This document shows, piece after piece, positions 1-6,291 of a DNA stretch of 7,272 nucleotides (its first letter is position 1; every line of letters begins with the position of its first letter). The translations under genes and the position numbers were made by a program. The stretch spans positions 1 to 7,272 of the forward strand of contig CAMAGQ010000085.1 in the NCBI GenBank assembly GCA_945833895.1. The letters run 5' to 3'. The notes under the pieces were generated by a model, which saw only the letters and a list, made by a program, of their open reading frames with translations, made no database searches and was not told where the DNA came from. The stretch comes from an uncultured bacterium. GTDB lineage: Bacteria; Cyanobacteriota; Vampirovibrionia; Gastranaerophilales; Gastranaerophilaceae.

Positions 1-10
1 TAATTCTCAT
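1..10 (-). CDS. rplT: Ribosomal protein L20 (first codons only, runs off the window)
   Basis: Only the start is present: ATG AGA ATT plus one base, giving Met-Arg-Ile, which fits the usual L20 N-terminus (MRI/MRV-K). An AGGAG Shine-Dalgarno at 19-23 lies 8 bases before the ATG and overlaps the stop codon of rpmI, as expected for a translationally coupled L35-L20 pair. L20 binds 23S rRNA early in assembly of the large subunit and in several bacteria represses its own operon. The identity rests on these few codons and the rpmI neighbour, not on any domain that can be seen here. Confidence 0.7.
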
Positions 11-21
11 TTTCTATGCTC

Positions 22-231
22 CTATCTTGAATACTTCTTGTATGGTAACTCTTTAGATACCAGTGCTACATGTGATTCTGAAACTTCAACCATCTTGAAA
101 ATTCTGCGTTTTCTAGATGCTGATTTGTGTTGGAGCAAGTGGCCTATACCTGCTTGTCTTTTCATGATTTTACCGGTTGCTGAAACTTTGTAACGTTTTG
201 CAGCTGACCTGTGTGTCTTTAATTTTGGCAT
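22..231 (-). CDS. rpmI: 50S ribosomal protein L35
   Basis: A 69-residue basic protein opening MPKLKTHRSAAKRYKVSATGK, the hallmark N-terminus of bacterial L35. It has a central Lys/Arg-rich HLLQHKSASRKRR stretch and a usual family length (about 65 residues). L35 is a structural protein of the large ribosomal subunit. The ATG at 229-231 is chosen because AAGGAG at 238-243 lies 6 bases upstream and the family begins with MPK. The frame stays open 35 codons further upstream, but that extension runs back through the promoter and leader, so it is not protein. The gene ends in TAG inside the Shine-Dalgarno of rplT. infC, which precedes rpmI in many bacteria, is absent; folC lies upstream instead, and a dedicated promoter and leader precede the gene. 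Confidence 0.96.
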   Translation of the reverse strand: MPKLKTHRSAAKRYKVSATGKIMKRQAGIGHLLQHKSASRKRRIFKMVEVSESHVALVSKELPYKKYSR

Positions 232-237
232 TTTCTT

Positions 238-243
238 CTCCTT
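238..243 (-). promoter_or_regulatory. Shine-Dalgarno site fixing the rpmI start
   Basis: AAGGAG, 6 bases before the ATG at 229-231. It decides the short L35 start against the longer open frame that reaches back to 336. Confidence 0.9.
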
Positions 244-262
244 TTTGTTTAAAGTAGTAACT

Positions 263-293
263 AAAAAATTACAGGCATACCAAAGCCCATAAC
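263..293 (-). promoter_or_regulatory. Terminator-like hairpin in the rpmI-rplT leader (candidate attenuator)
   Basis: In the minus-strand transcript, GUUAUGGGC (293-285) can pair with GCCUGUAAU (276-268) across an eight-base loop. This gives nine consecutive pairs, three of them G-U. The 3' arm runs directly into a U-tract (268-263). It lies between the predicted transcription start near 301 and the rpmI Shine-Dalgarno at 238-243. A weak stem followed by U residues inside a ribosomal-protein leader suggests an attenuator or a protein-binding structure. L20 is known to regulate rpmI-rplT through leader RNA in Escherichia coli and Bacillus, but I do not recognise this fold as one of those described leaders. 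Folding was done by eye. Confidence 0.4.
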
Positions 294-307
294 TTTCGGC
301 TATGTTC

Positions 308-336
308 ATAATATAATGAAAAACTTTTATTTGCAA
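308..336 (-). promoter_or_regulatory. Predicted sigma70-type promoter for rpmI-rplT
   Basis: Minus strand: TTGCAA (336-331) as -35 and TATTAT (313-308) as -10, with a 17-base spacer. The start of transcription would be near 301, giving a leader of about 70 bases. The -35 box begins 26 bases past the folC stop codon, so the ribosomal pair can be transcribed independently of the genes upstream. Confidence 0.75.
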
Positions 337-361
337 GCATTTGAGTAAATTTTTATTAAGA

Positions 362-1552
362 TTAACCTAAAATATCAATGTCAAAGCACTGTGCAAGTTC
401 TGAAATCATATACAGCGACCCGCAGATAACGTTCAACCTGCCGTCGTTAAAATCAATCGAAACATCAGCGGTCAACTCTCTTGCCTTTACCGGAGATTCA
501 TTTTGCAACTGTTCAAAAGTACAGGAATTTTTATGGCTAAAATGGTAAAAATAAACCTCTGTATCTTTGTCGATTTCAGGGGCGAACAAGTGCCCGAGCA
601 TCTTAGGATAGTCCTTGTTTTGCAAACATCCGAATATAAATCGCTTTTTACATGCCGGATAATACATATCAAGACTTTGCCTCAAAGCGTCAATGCCGTT
701 AGGGTTGTGAGCCCCGTCAACAATCAAATTTTTCTCTTTGACATATTGAAACCTGCAAGGATGTTTTGTCAATTGCAATCCTTCATCAATAGTTTCAAGC
801 GGAATTTCAGGGAAAACCGTTTCAATAACGGCAAGTGCAAGCGACAGATTTTCCTGTTGAAAAGCACCTTTTAGTGAAAGTTTTTCGGTATTTGCAAACG
901 GCAGAATGACCATAAGCATTGCCCTAATACTATCTGCGGTATCTTTATAAACCTCATACCCCTCAAACACAATACAAGGGCAATCAGGTTTCATAATCCC
1001 CGCTTTTTGTTCCGCAATCTCGCTTTTCGTATTTCCAAGACGTTCCGTGTGGTCTAAATCAACATGGGTTATCACAGAACACAAATGGCGTTTGATAACA
1101 TTTGTAGCGTCAAATTTTCCGCCCAAGCCCGTTTCCAGAACCACAACCTCAACCCCGTTATCTGCAAAGTATTTAAACATCACAGCGGTCAAAATTTCAA
1201 ACTCTGTAAGGTCAATTCCGTTTTTGTCAGCGATTTCCGTAATTTCAAAAATGTATTTTACAAAATCTTTATCCGAAATATCTTCCCCGCAAATCTTAAT
1301 CCGTTCGTTATATTTGAAAATATGCGGACTTGTAAATAACCCGACCTTTTTGCCCGCAACCTTGAGAACTGAAGACAAAATCGTACAGACAGAGCCTTTT
1401 CCGTTAGTTCCCGCAACGTGGATACAATTCAGTTTATCCTGCGGATTTCCAAGAAGTTCCAGAATTTTTGAAATACGTTCCAAGCCCAATTCTATCCTGA
1501 ATTTTCCTGCCGAAGTCAACAATTTAACCGCATCTTGATATGTATTTCCCAT
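362..1552 (-). CDS. folC: Bifunctional folylpolyglutamate synthase / dihydrofolate synthase
   Basis: A 396-residue cytoplasmic Mur-ligase-type enzyme that uses ATP to join glutamate to dihydropteroate and to extend the polyglutamate tail of folates. Visible motifs in order: P-loop VAGTNGKGS (46-54), TSPH (74-77), ETGLGGKFDATN (140-151 region), HVDLDHTERLG (163-173), EQKAGIMKP (181-189) with Lys183 in the place of the carbamylated lysine, FQQEN (231-235), PCRFQ (265-269) and DGAHNPNG (279-286). It is shorter than the usual 420-430 residues, mainly because the segment between KAGIMKP and FQQEN (about 190-230) is reduced. The common PGR motif reads PCR. The ATG at 1550-1552 follows an AAAGGAAA site near 1561-1568. 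The gene upstream is the putative endonuclease, 58 bases away; a lone TATAAT-like box at 1588-1593 has no clear -35. It could be monofunctional; sequence alone does not settle that. Confidence 0.93.
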   Translation of the reverse strand: MGNTYQDAVKLLTSAGKFRIELGLERISKILELLGNPQDKLNCIHVAGTNGKGSVCTILSSVLKVAGKKVGLFTSPHIFKYNERIKICGEDISDKDFVKYIFEITEIADKNGIDLTEFEILTAVMFKYFADNGVEVVVLETGLGGKFDATNVIKRHLCSVITHVDLDHTERLGNTKSEIAEQKAGIMKPDCPCIVFEGYEVYKDTADSIRAMLMVILPFANTEKLSLKGAFQQENLSLALAVIETVFPEIPLETIDEGLQLTKHPCRFQYVKEKNLIVDGAHNPNGIDALRQSLDMYYPACKKRFIFGCLQNKDYPKMLGHLFAPEIDKDTEVYFYHFSHKNSCTFEQLQNESPVKARELTADVSIDFNDGRLNVICGSLYMISELAQCFDIDILG

Positions 1553-1610
1553 CTGTAAAATTTCCTTTTATTTAACCTTTAATTTATATTATATTTTAAA
1601 CATATTCAAA

Positions 1611-2840
1611 TTAATACTGTTCCTCAGGACAAACAGAATACTCTAAGACCTTGCAGTTATCTATGTTTTGTTTGCTTATAAGGAACTTAGGTTTTCTGGC
1701 ATCGCCTGAAGGCTGATGTCCTTGGCGAAATTCTTTCAAAATTTCGTTCATATTAACTTTGTTCAATTCAAGAATTATCATTTTTTTAAACCTGACAGAG
1801 TGTTTCATTCTGGCTTGGTATGAAATATGTCCGCCTAAAACGTAAGATTCGCCGACCAATTCCATTCTCCTTATAGCCATTTCCGAGTTTTGGGTAACGT
1901 CTTTTATCGTTTCGTGTTCGTAAATTATATACCAAAGTTTGCCATATTCGGAAATCGCACGGAGAACATTTTCCTGATCATTCCCTGGAGAATCTTTTTT
2001 ATCAATATCAGATGACTTCAAATCACCGTAAAAATTCATCGGAGGTAGAAAACGCAAGTCAAAATCAAGTTCATCTTTTTGTTTTTGAGTTCCACGATAT
2101 TTAATATCTTCAATCCGTTCTTCTTCAAGGAATTTGTTAAACAGAAATTCCAAATACCAGCCCGCCCATTCCGTTTCTTTCCACTTTGACCAGCCTGCAC
2201 GCTTCATCTCAGAAATAGCGGTTTCTGCACTAATCCAACTGCCAAACGGGAATTTCTTGTTAAACTTCTTGAATACTTCTAACAGGCAACTGCCCTTGAC
2301 ATTACCGCCCAAGTAATTTTTAAAATTATCGCCGCAGATTACGGTAATCTGATTGTTATTTTTGTCAAATCTTTCAAATAATCCGTCAACCACTGCCTGA
2401 TAAATATCGTTTGAAAAAACATGAGCCGCACTGTTATTGCATTTACGTCCCAAATAGTCCTGTGCTTTAAACTCCACAAACACAACCAGATTTTCGTAAT
2501 GGTAAATCCCGATTAGTCTTATTTTTACGTTACTTCGGTCTTTGTATTTGTTGTAAAAATCCTTATACCACGGCTTTAACTGGCTTCTTTTTTTGAATAT
2601 CGGATGAGGTTTACTCAAATAAGTGACAGAAGAAGTTAAAAAATATTCCTTGATACCGTCGTGAGAATACGTATAAATATAGTGATTTCCGTATTTTTCT
2701 ATACGACAATCCAAACCGAGGAATTTTTTATAAACATCCAGAATTTCATCTTTTTTCAAAAGCGGCTGGTCGTAATCAACAACGATATTCCCGTCACGAG
2801 TTATCTGTTCGCTTTTATTAACCTGTTTTCTTTCTTCCAC
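1611..2840 (-). CDS. Putative type II restriction endonuclease (PD-(D/E)XK-like)
   Basis: A 409-residue soluble protein with no signal peptide or membrane segment. I cannot assign it to a named endonuclease family by sight. Two things support the call. It lies 41 bases downstream of a complete C5-cytosine methyltransferase on the same strand. Residues 257-275 also read ELDFDLRF, then about ten residues, then GDLKSSD, which fits a PD-(D/E)XK core with Asp259 or Asp261 followed by Asp273-x-Lys275. A Trp-rich helix-like segment with Glu231 (EWAGWYLEFLFNKF, 224-237) precedes it, as the helix before the core often does. The N-terminal half (about 70-180) is probably target recognition, by inference. 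It would cut DNA at the site its partner methylates; the site is not predictable here. The start is GTG, forced by two in-frame TAA codons just upstream. Alternatives are another methyltransferase-linked nuclease or an inactive remnant; the frame is intact. Confidence 0.75.
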   Translation of the reverse strand: MEERKQVNKSEQITRDGNIVVDYDQPLLKKDEILDVYKKFLGLDCRIEKYGNHYIYTYSHDGIKEYFLTSSVTYLSKPHPIFKKRSQLKPWYKDFYNKYKDRSNVKIRLIGIYHYENLVVFVEFKAQDYLGRKCNNSAAHVFSNDIYQAVVDGLFERFDKNNNQITVICGDNFKNYLGGNVKGSCLLEVFKKFNKKFPFGSWISAETAISEMKRAGWSKWKETEWAGWYLEFLFNKFLEEERIEDIKYRGTQKQKDELDFDLRFLPPMNFYGDLKSSDIDKKDSPGNDQENVLRAISEYGKLWYIIYEHETIKDVTQNSEMAIRRMELVGESYVLGGHISYQARMKHSVRFKKMIILELNKVNMNEILKEFRQGHQPSGDARKPKFLISKQNIDNCKVLEYSVCPEEQY

Positions 2841-2850
2841 TTATTATTTT

Positions 2851-2854
2851 CTCC
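2851..2854 (-). promoter_or_regulatory. Shine-Dalgarno for the GTG start of the putative endonuclease
   Basis: GGAG lies 10 bases before the GTG at 2838-2840. TAA TAA stands in frame immediately upstream of the GTG, and the next internal Met codon is at residue 212, so GTG is the only sensible start. A GTG start at a long spacing may lower endonuclease output relative to the methyltransferase. Confidence 0.7.
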
Positions 2855-2881
2855 TATACACTAATTAGCACCACGACAAAA

Positions 2882-4048
2882 TTATTCCGAAACACAATCA
2901 AATAACTGCTTTGCAAGATACTCAACGCAATTTACGTTGACTGCGTTACCAAACTGTTTATAAGCCTGATGGTCGTTTTCGTTAGGCTTAAACGAATCGG
3001 GGAAACTCTGTAACCTTGCAACTTCTCTTGGTGTCAAACGGCGTTTGTACCTGCCGATAATAGGAATATGAACCATTGCAACAAGGGCAGGGAATGTATC
3101 AGGACGTTTTACCCTTATCCCTGAAGGTCTGAACTGAATAATTCCGTCCCAAACAGTAGTTATACTCGTACCTGCCTGCCATTCAAATTTTCTCTCTGTC
3201 GGGGTGAAATCCTCCAAATTGTTCCATTTTTTCAGCCATTTATCAATAAACTTTTTGTTATTCAGGTACAAATTTCTGTTTTTAGTACAAAAATCCGCTT
3301 TCCACTTTGGATATTCATCTAAACTGTAATCCTGAGCAAATTCAAACGACCAAATCGGAAAACCAATGACATTTTCCTTAATCCCTTTGTAAAACTCATC
3401 CCAACAAGTCAAAACCATTTTTTCGTGTTCGCTTATTGAATATTTTTCGTCGGCTGTTTCATCTAAAATCCCGCTTTCGTAGACATTGAGGGTCGATTTA
3501 TCACGTTTTGGAATATTTATGGAAAGTTCGCCGCCGTAAATATCCTTGCGAACCCCGAGAATATAAACCCTTTCACGCAACTGCGGAACACCCAGCTGGT
3601 GCGGGCTCATGATTATCGGTTTTATATTATAATCAAGTTTTTCCAAAGTCGCTTTTATGACTTTCCACGTGTTGCCTTTATCGTGCGACATAAGGTTTCT
3701 GACGTTTTCAAGAATTATAAATTCAGGTTTAGAAGTTTTCAAAATCCTTGCAATCTGGAAAAACAAAGTACCTTTTGTTTCATCAGCAAAACCCATTTGC
3801 TTGCCCGCCTTTGAAAACGCCTGACAAGGAAATCCCCCGCACAATACTTGATGTTTTGGGATTGCATCATTTTCGATTTTTGTTACGTCGTGGTCTGAAT
3901 TTATTTGATAATTTTCAAGATATGTCTGAATTGCGTATTCATCAATTTCAGATGCCAGCACACATTCACCGCCTAAATCACACATAGCCTGATGAAATCC
4001 GCCAATCCCCGAGAATAAATCGATAAATTTAAAACCTTCTTTTAACAT
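2882..4048 (-). CDS. DNA (cytosine-5-)-methyltransferase of a type II restriction-modification system
   Basis: A 388-residue enzyme that transfers methyl from S-adenosylmethionine to C5 of cytosine in a specific DNA site. The full motif set is visible: I, FIDLFSGIGGF (8-18); II, SEID around Glu34; IV, GGFPCQAFS (71-79) with catalytic Cys75; VI, ENV (114-116); VIII, PQLRERVYILG (155-165); IX, RLTPREVARLQSFPDSF (337-353); X, QFGNAVNVN (365-373). The variable target-recognition region lies between motifs VIII and IX (about 180-310) and is long enough for one target. No motif is lost, so it should be active. The ATG at 4046-4048 follows GGAAG (4053-4057). It begins 16 bases after the uracil-DNA glycosylase and precedes the putative endonuclease, an order in which protection is made first. 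No controller (C) protein or Vsr-type mismatch endonuclease is present in the window. The recognition sequence cannot be read from the protein by eye. Confidence 0.95.
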   Translation of the reverse strand: MLKEGFKFIDLFSGIGGFHQAMCDLGGECVLASEIDEYAIQTYLENYQINSDHDVTKIENDAIPKHQVLCGGFPCQAFSKAGKQMGFADETKGTLFFQIARILKTSKPEFIILENVRNLMSHDKGNTWKVIKATLEKLDYNIKPIIMSPHQLGVPQLRERVYILGVRKDIYGGELSINIPKRDKSTLNVYESGILDETADEKYSISEHEKMVLTCWDEFYKGIKENVIGFPIWSFEFAQDYSLDEYPKWKADFCTKNRNLYLNNKKFIDKWLKKWNNLEDFTPTERKFEWQAGTSITTVWDGIIQFRPSGIRVKRPDTFPALVAMVHIPIIGRYKRRLTPREVARLQSFPDSFKPNENDHQAYKQFGNAVNVNCVEYLAKQLFDCVSE

Positions 4049-4064
4049 AAATCTTCCATAAACC

Positions 4065-4655
4065 TTAATCTAACTGGTCATATACCCTGCGAACTTCTTT
4101 GATATCCTGCCACATCAACCATTTTGGCGAACCTTTTTCCCTGCTTTCGTTTCTCAAAAGGTAAGACGGGTGAAATATCGGCATCATTTTAGAAAAATAA
4201 GGGCCTTCAAACCACTTTCCTCTGATTTTTGTTATTCCCGTATTTGTGTTCAAAAACGATTGAACCGCAACTCTTCCGCAGAGAAGAATAATTCGTGGCT
4301 GTAAGATTTTGACTTGAGCCTCTAAATACTCAGAACAAGCCGCCTTTTCATCAGGTAATGGGTCACGATTTTCAGGCGGACGGCATTTTAGAGTATTGCA
4401 AATATAGATATTTTCGTTCCTTGAAAATCCGACACAGCCGAGGATTTTGTCCAACAACTGCCCCGCTTCCCCGACAAAAGGCACACCTTTCATATCTTCA
4501 TAATATCCCGGAGCCTCACCGATAAGCATTAACTTAGAATTTGGCACACCGCCTGAAAAAACAGTATTCGTTCTTGTTTTGCAAAGAGCACACTTTTGGC
4601 AGCCCAAACATTTTGCCTTAACCTCCGATAATGCCTTATCGTATTCTGTTTGCAT
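4065..4655 (-). CDS. udg: Family 4 (iron-sulfur) uracil-DNA glycosylase
   Basis: A 196-residue base-excision repair enzyme that removes uracil from DNA after cytosine deamination or dUMP misincorporation. Family 4 signatures are clear. GEAPG (46-50) forms the uracil pocket and is followed by GVPFVGEAGQLLD (57-69). KCRPPENRDP starts at 90, and FHPSYLLR (161-168) has the catalytic-loop histidine His162. The four likely [4Fe-4S] ligands are Cys19 and Cys22 near the N-terminus, Cys91 and Cys107; Cys16 and Cys25 are extra cysteines nearby. Length is normal for the family (about 190-220). The ATG at 4653-4655 lies 2 bases after the peptidase stop codon, with GGAGG at 4666-4670 inside the peptidase's last codons, so the two are probably translated together. 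The name ‘bacteriophage-type DNA polymerase’ sometimes given to such proteins does not apply. Confidence 0.93.
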   Translation of the reverse strand: MQTEYDKALSEVKAKCLGCQKCALCKTRTNTVFSGGVPNSKLMLIGEAPGYYEDMKGVPFVGEAGQLLDKILGCVGFSRNENIYICNTLKCRPPENRDPLPDEKAACSEYLEAQVKILQPRIILLCGRVAVQSFLNTNTGITKIRGKWFEGPYFSKMMPIFHPSYLLRNESREKGSPKWLMWQDIKEVRRVYDQLD

Positions 4656-4657
4656 TC

Positions 4658-5989
4658 CTATTTTTCCTCCGGAACCAGAACCGAAATAACTGCATTATCA
4701 AGTGATAAGTATTTTCTTATGACGTTTTCCAAATCCTCAACAGTTATATCTTCTAAGTCTTTGAGGTAGTTTTCAATCAATTTCAAATCATCGCAAACTG
4801 TCATATAAGACCCGATAGTTTCGCCGATTTCAGAAACAGTTTCGGCAGAATAAGCAAAGCGTGATTTAGTGCATTTTTTTGCTTTTGAAAGTTCTTCTTC
4901 TGAGATTCTGTTGTTCAACAGATTAGCAAGTTCAACTTTTACCAGTTCAATCGCTCTTTCTTTGCTTTCAGGAGAAAAATTCGCCTGAATGAAGAAGTTG
5001 TTGCCGTCTTTGAATTGATAATGCTCCGAACCTATGATGTTAAAGATTTTTTCAGGAAGTTTTTCAATCAAATTCTGTTGTAATCTTGAACTTGAACCAT
5101 CTCCGAAAATCAAACTGATTAAATCAAGACAGATAGACTCTTTGAGTTCATTGGCTTTTGGACCAAGCCACCCGAACATCAGGTAAGAAGTCCCAGTATT
5201 AGCGGCAGTTTCAACGTATCTTGTTTGATTAACAGGTTTATCGATTTTGCGTTCTGTCACAGGAGTTTCAAGCCTGTTCGGGAAGTTAAATTTTTCACAA
5301 ATCGTATTCAAAACTTCCTCGTGGTCAAAATCGCCAACAACAATTGTCGTAACGTTTTGAGGAGTGTAGAAAGTTCTGTAATATCGGTCAACATCTTCCC
5401 GTGTAACTTGAGAAATAATCTCCGGAGTTCCGATAACATCACGCTTATAAGGATGTGCGGAATACATATTGTAATTGCACTGGTTATAAACCTTTGTCCA
5501 CGGCTGGTCTTTTCTCATACGAATTTCTTCAATAACAACGTGACGTTCTCTTTTGTCTGTAACAGTCGTATCGTTAATATCAAAAGTTGCCCCTAACTCT
5601 TCGGCAGGGAAAACAGGATCCATCATCATATCGGCATGAAGATTTACTGCCAGTTTGAAATTCTTGTTATCAATGCCTTTGGGCAAAGTTACATAGTAGA
5701 AAGTGTAATCTTTCCACGTTGCAGCGTTAACGATAGCACCTTTTGACTCAAGCATGCGGTCAAATTCACCAACCTTGTAGGTGTGAGTACCCTTGAACAT
5801 TAAGTGTTCAAGGAAATGGGAAATTCCGTTATTTTCGTCATTTTCGTTGATTGAACCTGTCTTAACCCACGAGGAAACGTTTACCATAGCACCTTCCTTA
5901 TGTGCTAAAACGACCTTGTGACCGTTGTCACGCTCATATATTTCTACTTCTTTTGTTAAATACGGATATTTTATTAATGTCTTTTTCAT
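4658..5989 (-). CDS. M16B family zinc metallopeptidase (processing-peptidase-like)
   Basis: A 443-residue protein of the pitrilysin/mitochondrial-processing-peptidase superfamily, the length of a single-chain M16B subunit. The inverted zinc motif HFLEH is at 58-62 (His58, Glu61, His62). The downstream metal-binding Glu is most likely in VVIEEIRMRKD (151-161). Two M16 domains follow each other: the N-terminal one to about 215 and the C-terminal one from about 255 with the GDGSSSRL segment (296-303). A stretch of roughly 15 residues (about 132-147, rich in Asp and Thr) looks inserted before the second zinc-ligand region. The usual Arg/Tyr substrate-binding pair of the C-terminal domain (LREKxGLAY) reads LIEKLPEKIF (307-316), so it seems absent. 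No signal peptide is seen, so the enzyme is probably cytoplasmic. The ATG at 5987-5989 has AAGGGGAG close upstream (5992-5999). First gene of the leftward block; substrate unknown. Confidence 0.92.
   Translation of the reverse strand: MKKTLIKYPYLTKEVEIYERDNGHKVVLAHKEGAMVNVSSWVKTGSINENDENNGISHFLEHLMFKGTHTYKVGEFDRMLESKGAIVNAATWKDYTFYYVTLPKGIDNKNFKLAVNLHADMMMDPVFPAEELGATFDINDTTVTDKRERHVVIEEIRMRKDQPWTKVYNQCNYNMYSAHPYKRDVIGTPEIISQVTREDVDRYYRTFYTPQNVTTIVVGDFDHEEVLNTICEKFNFPNRLETPVTERKIDKPVNQTRYVETAANTGTSYLMFGWLGPKANELKESICLDLISLIFGDGSSSRLQQNLIEKLPEKIFNIIGSEHYQFKDGNNFFIQANFSPESKERAIELVKVELANLLNNRISEEELSKAKKCTKSRFAYSAETVSEIGETIGSYMTVCDDLKLIENYLKDLEDITVEDLENVIRKYLSLDNAVISVLVPEEK
4666..4670 (-). promoter_or_regulatory. 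Shine-Dalgarno of the uracil-DNA glycosylase inside the peptidase gene
   Basis: GGAGG formed by the Pro-Glu-Glu codons at the end of the M16 gene, 10 bases before the glycosylase ATG. This layout usually couples translation of the second gene to the first. Confidence 0.75.
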
Positions 5990-6015
5990 AACTCCCCTTC
6001 ATTGTTCTTGATTTT

Positions 6016-6044
6016 ATTATACCATAACTCCGCATTTTATACAA
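6016..6044 (-). promoter_or_regulatory. Predicted sigma70-type promoter of the peptidase-led block
   Basis: Minus strand: TATAAT (6021-6016), a perfect -10 preceded by TGG to make an extended -10. TTGTAT (6044-6039) stands as a weak -35 with a 17-base spacer. Transcription would start near 6009, about 20 bases before the peptidase ATG. It may also serve the glycosylase, the methyltransferase, the endonuclease and perhaps folC, since I see no strong promoter among them. Confidence 0.8.
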
Positions 6045-6111
6045 AGGGTCGCAAGAATGAGCAATTAATATAGTATAAGTTTGCATAATTTAATAACAGG
6101 AATAATTTGCC

Positions 6112-6128
6112 CTCCCACTTCGGGGGAG
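6112..6128. repeat. Short C-rich/G-rich hairpin at the left edge of the repeat cluster
   Basis: CTCCC (6112-6116) pairs with GGGAG (6124-6128) around ACTTCGG. It stands out against the AT-rich surroundings. No T-tract follows on either strand, so it is not a standard terminator. Confidence 0.55.
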
Positions 6129-6145
6129 TGTTTAATGAATTATTC

Positions 6146-6261
6146 GTCATTCTGAGGGCAACATATTGGAAGGAGACGGAAATTTGCACAGAGTGCGAAG
6201 AATCTGTTTTAAAGATAAGAAGATTCTTCGGGCATAAAATAATTATCACCCCCAGAATGAC
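6146..6261. repeat. Nested palindromic intergenic repeat (CATTCTG / GAAGAATCT type)
   Basis: Outer arms GTCATTCTG (6146-6154) and CAGAATGAC (6253-6261) are perfect inverted repeats and extend inward to 13 positions with one mismatch. Inside lie GCAC-aga-GTGC (6186-6196) and a perfect 10-bp inverted pair, CGAAGAATCT (6196-6205) and AGATTCTTCG (6221-6230), around a 15-base loop. The whole could fold into a branched, cloverleaf-like structure of about 116 bases in RNA or single-stranded DNA. It has no coding content. From memory, repeats with these cores are scattered through intergenic DNA in some bacterial genomes; whether this copy belongs to such a family needs a genome search. It may be a MITE-like mobile element or a REP-type sequence. 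Confidence 0.65.
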
Positions 6262-6291
6262 AATATTTGACAAGTTTTGAGGCTATTCGTA

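Noticed and set aside
232..336. In-frame N-terminal extension of L35 by 35 codons
   Set aside because: It runs through the predicted -35 and -10 boxes and the leader hairpin; the family starts at MPK and AAGGAG lies 6 bases before that ATG.
503..874. Plus-strand open frame opposite folC (others likewise at 1047-1538 and 1064-1339)
   Set aside because: These lie antisense to a clear FolC gene, show no family motifs or ribosome sites, and are explained by the codon pattern of the real gene.
1611..4655. A new multi-gene defence system of glycosylase, methyltransferase and nuclease
   Set aside because: Each gene has a simpler explanation: a housekeeping family 4 glycosylase and an ordinary type II R-M pair. 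Nothing in the sequence shows joint function beyond proximity.
5225..5596. Plus-strand open frame opposite the M16 peptidase
   Set aside because: Antisense to a well-supported gene, with no recognisable domain.
6037..6273. Minus-strand open frame of 78 codons
   Set aside because: It overlaps the palindromic repeat and the -35 of the peptidase promoter, and lacks a ribosome site and protein-like composition. It is a by-product of the repeat.
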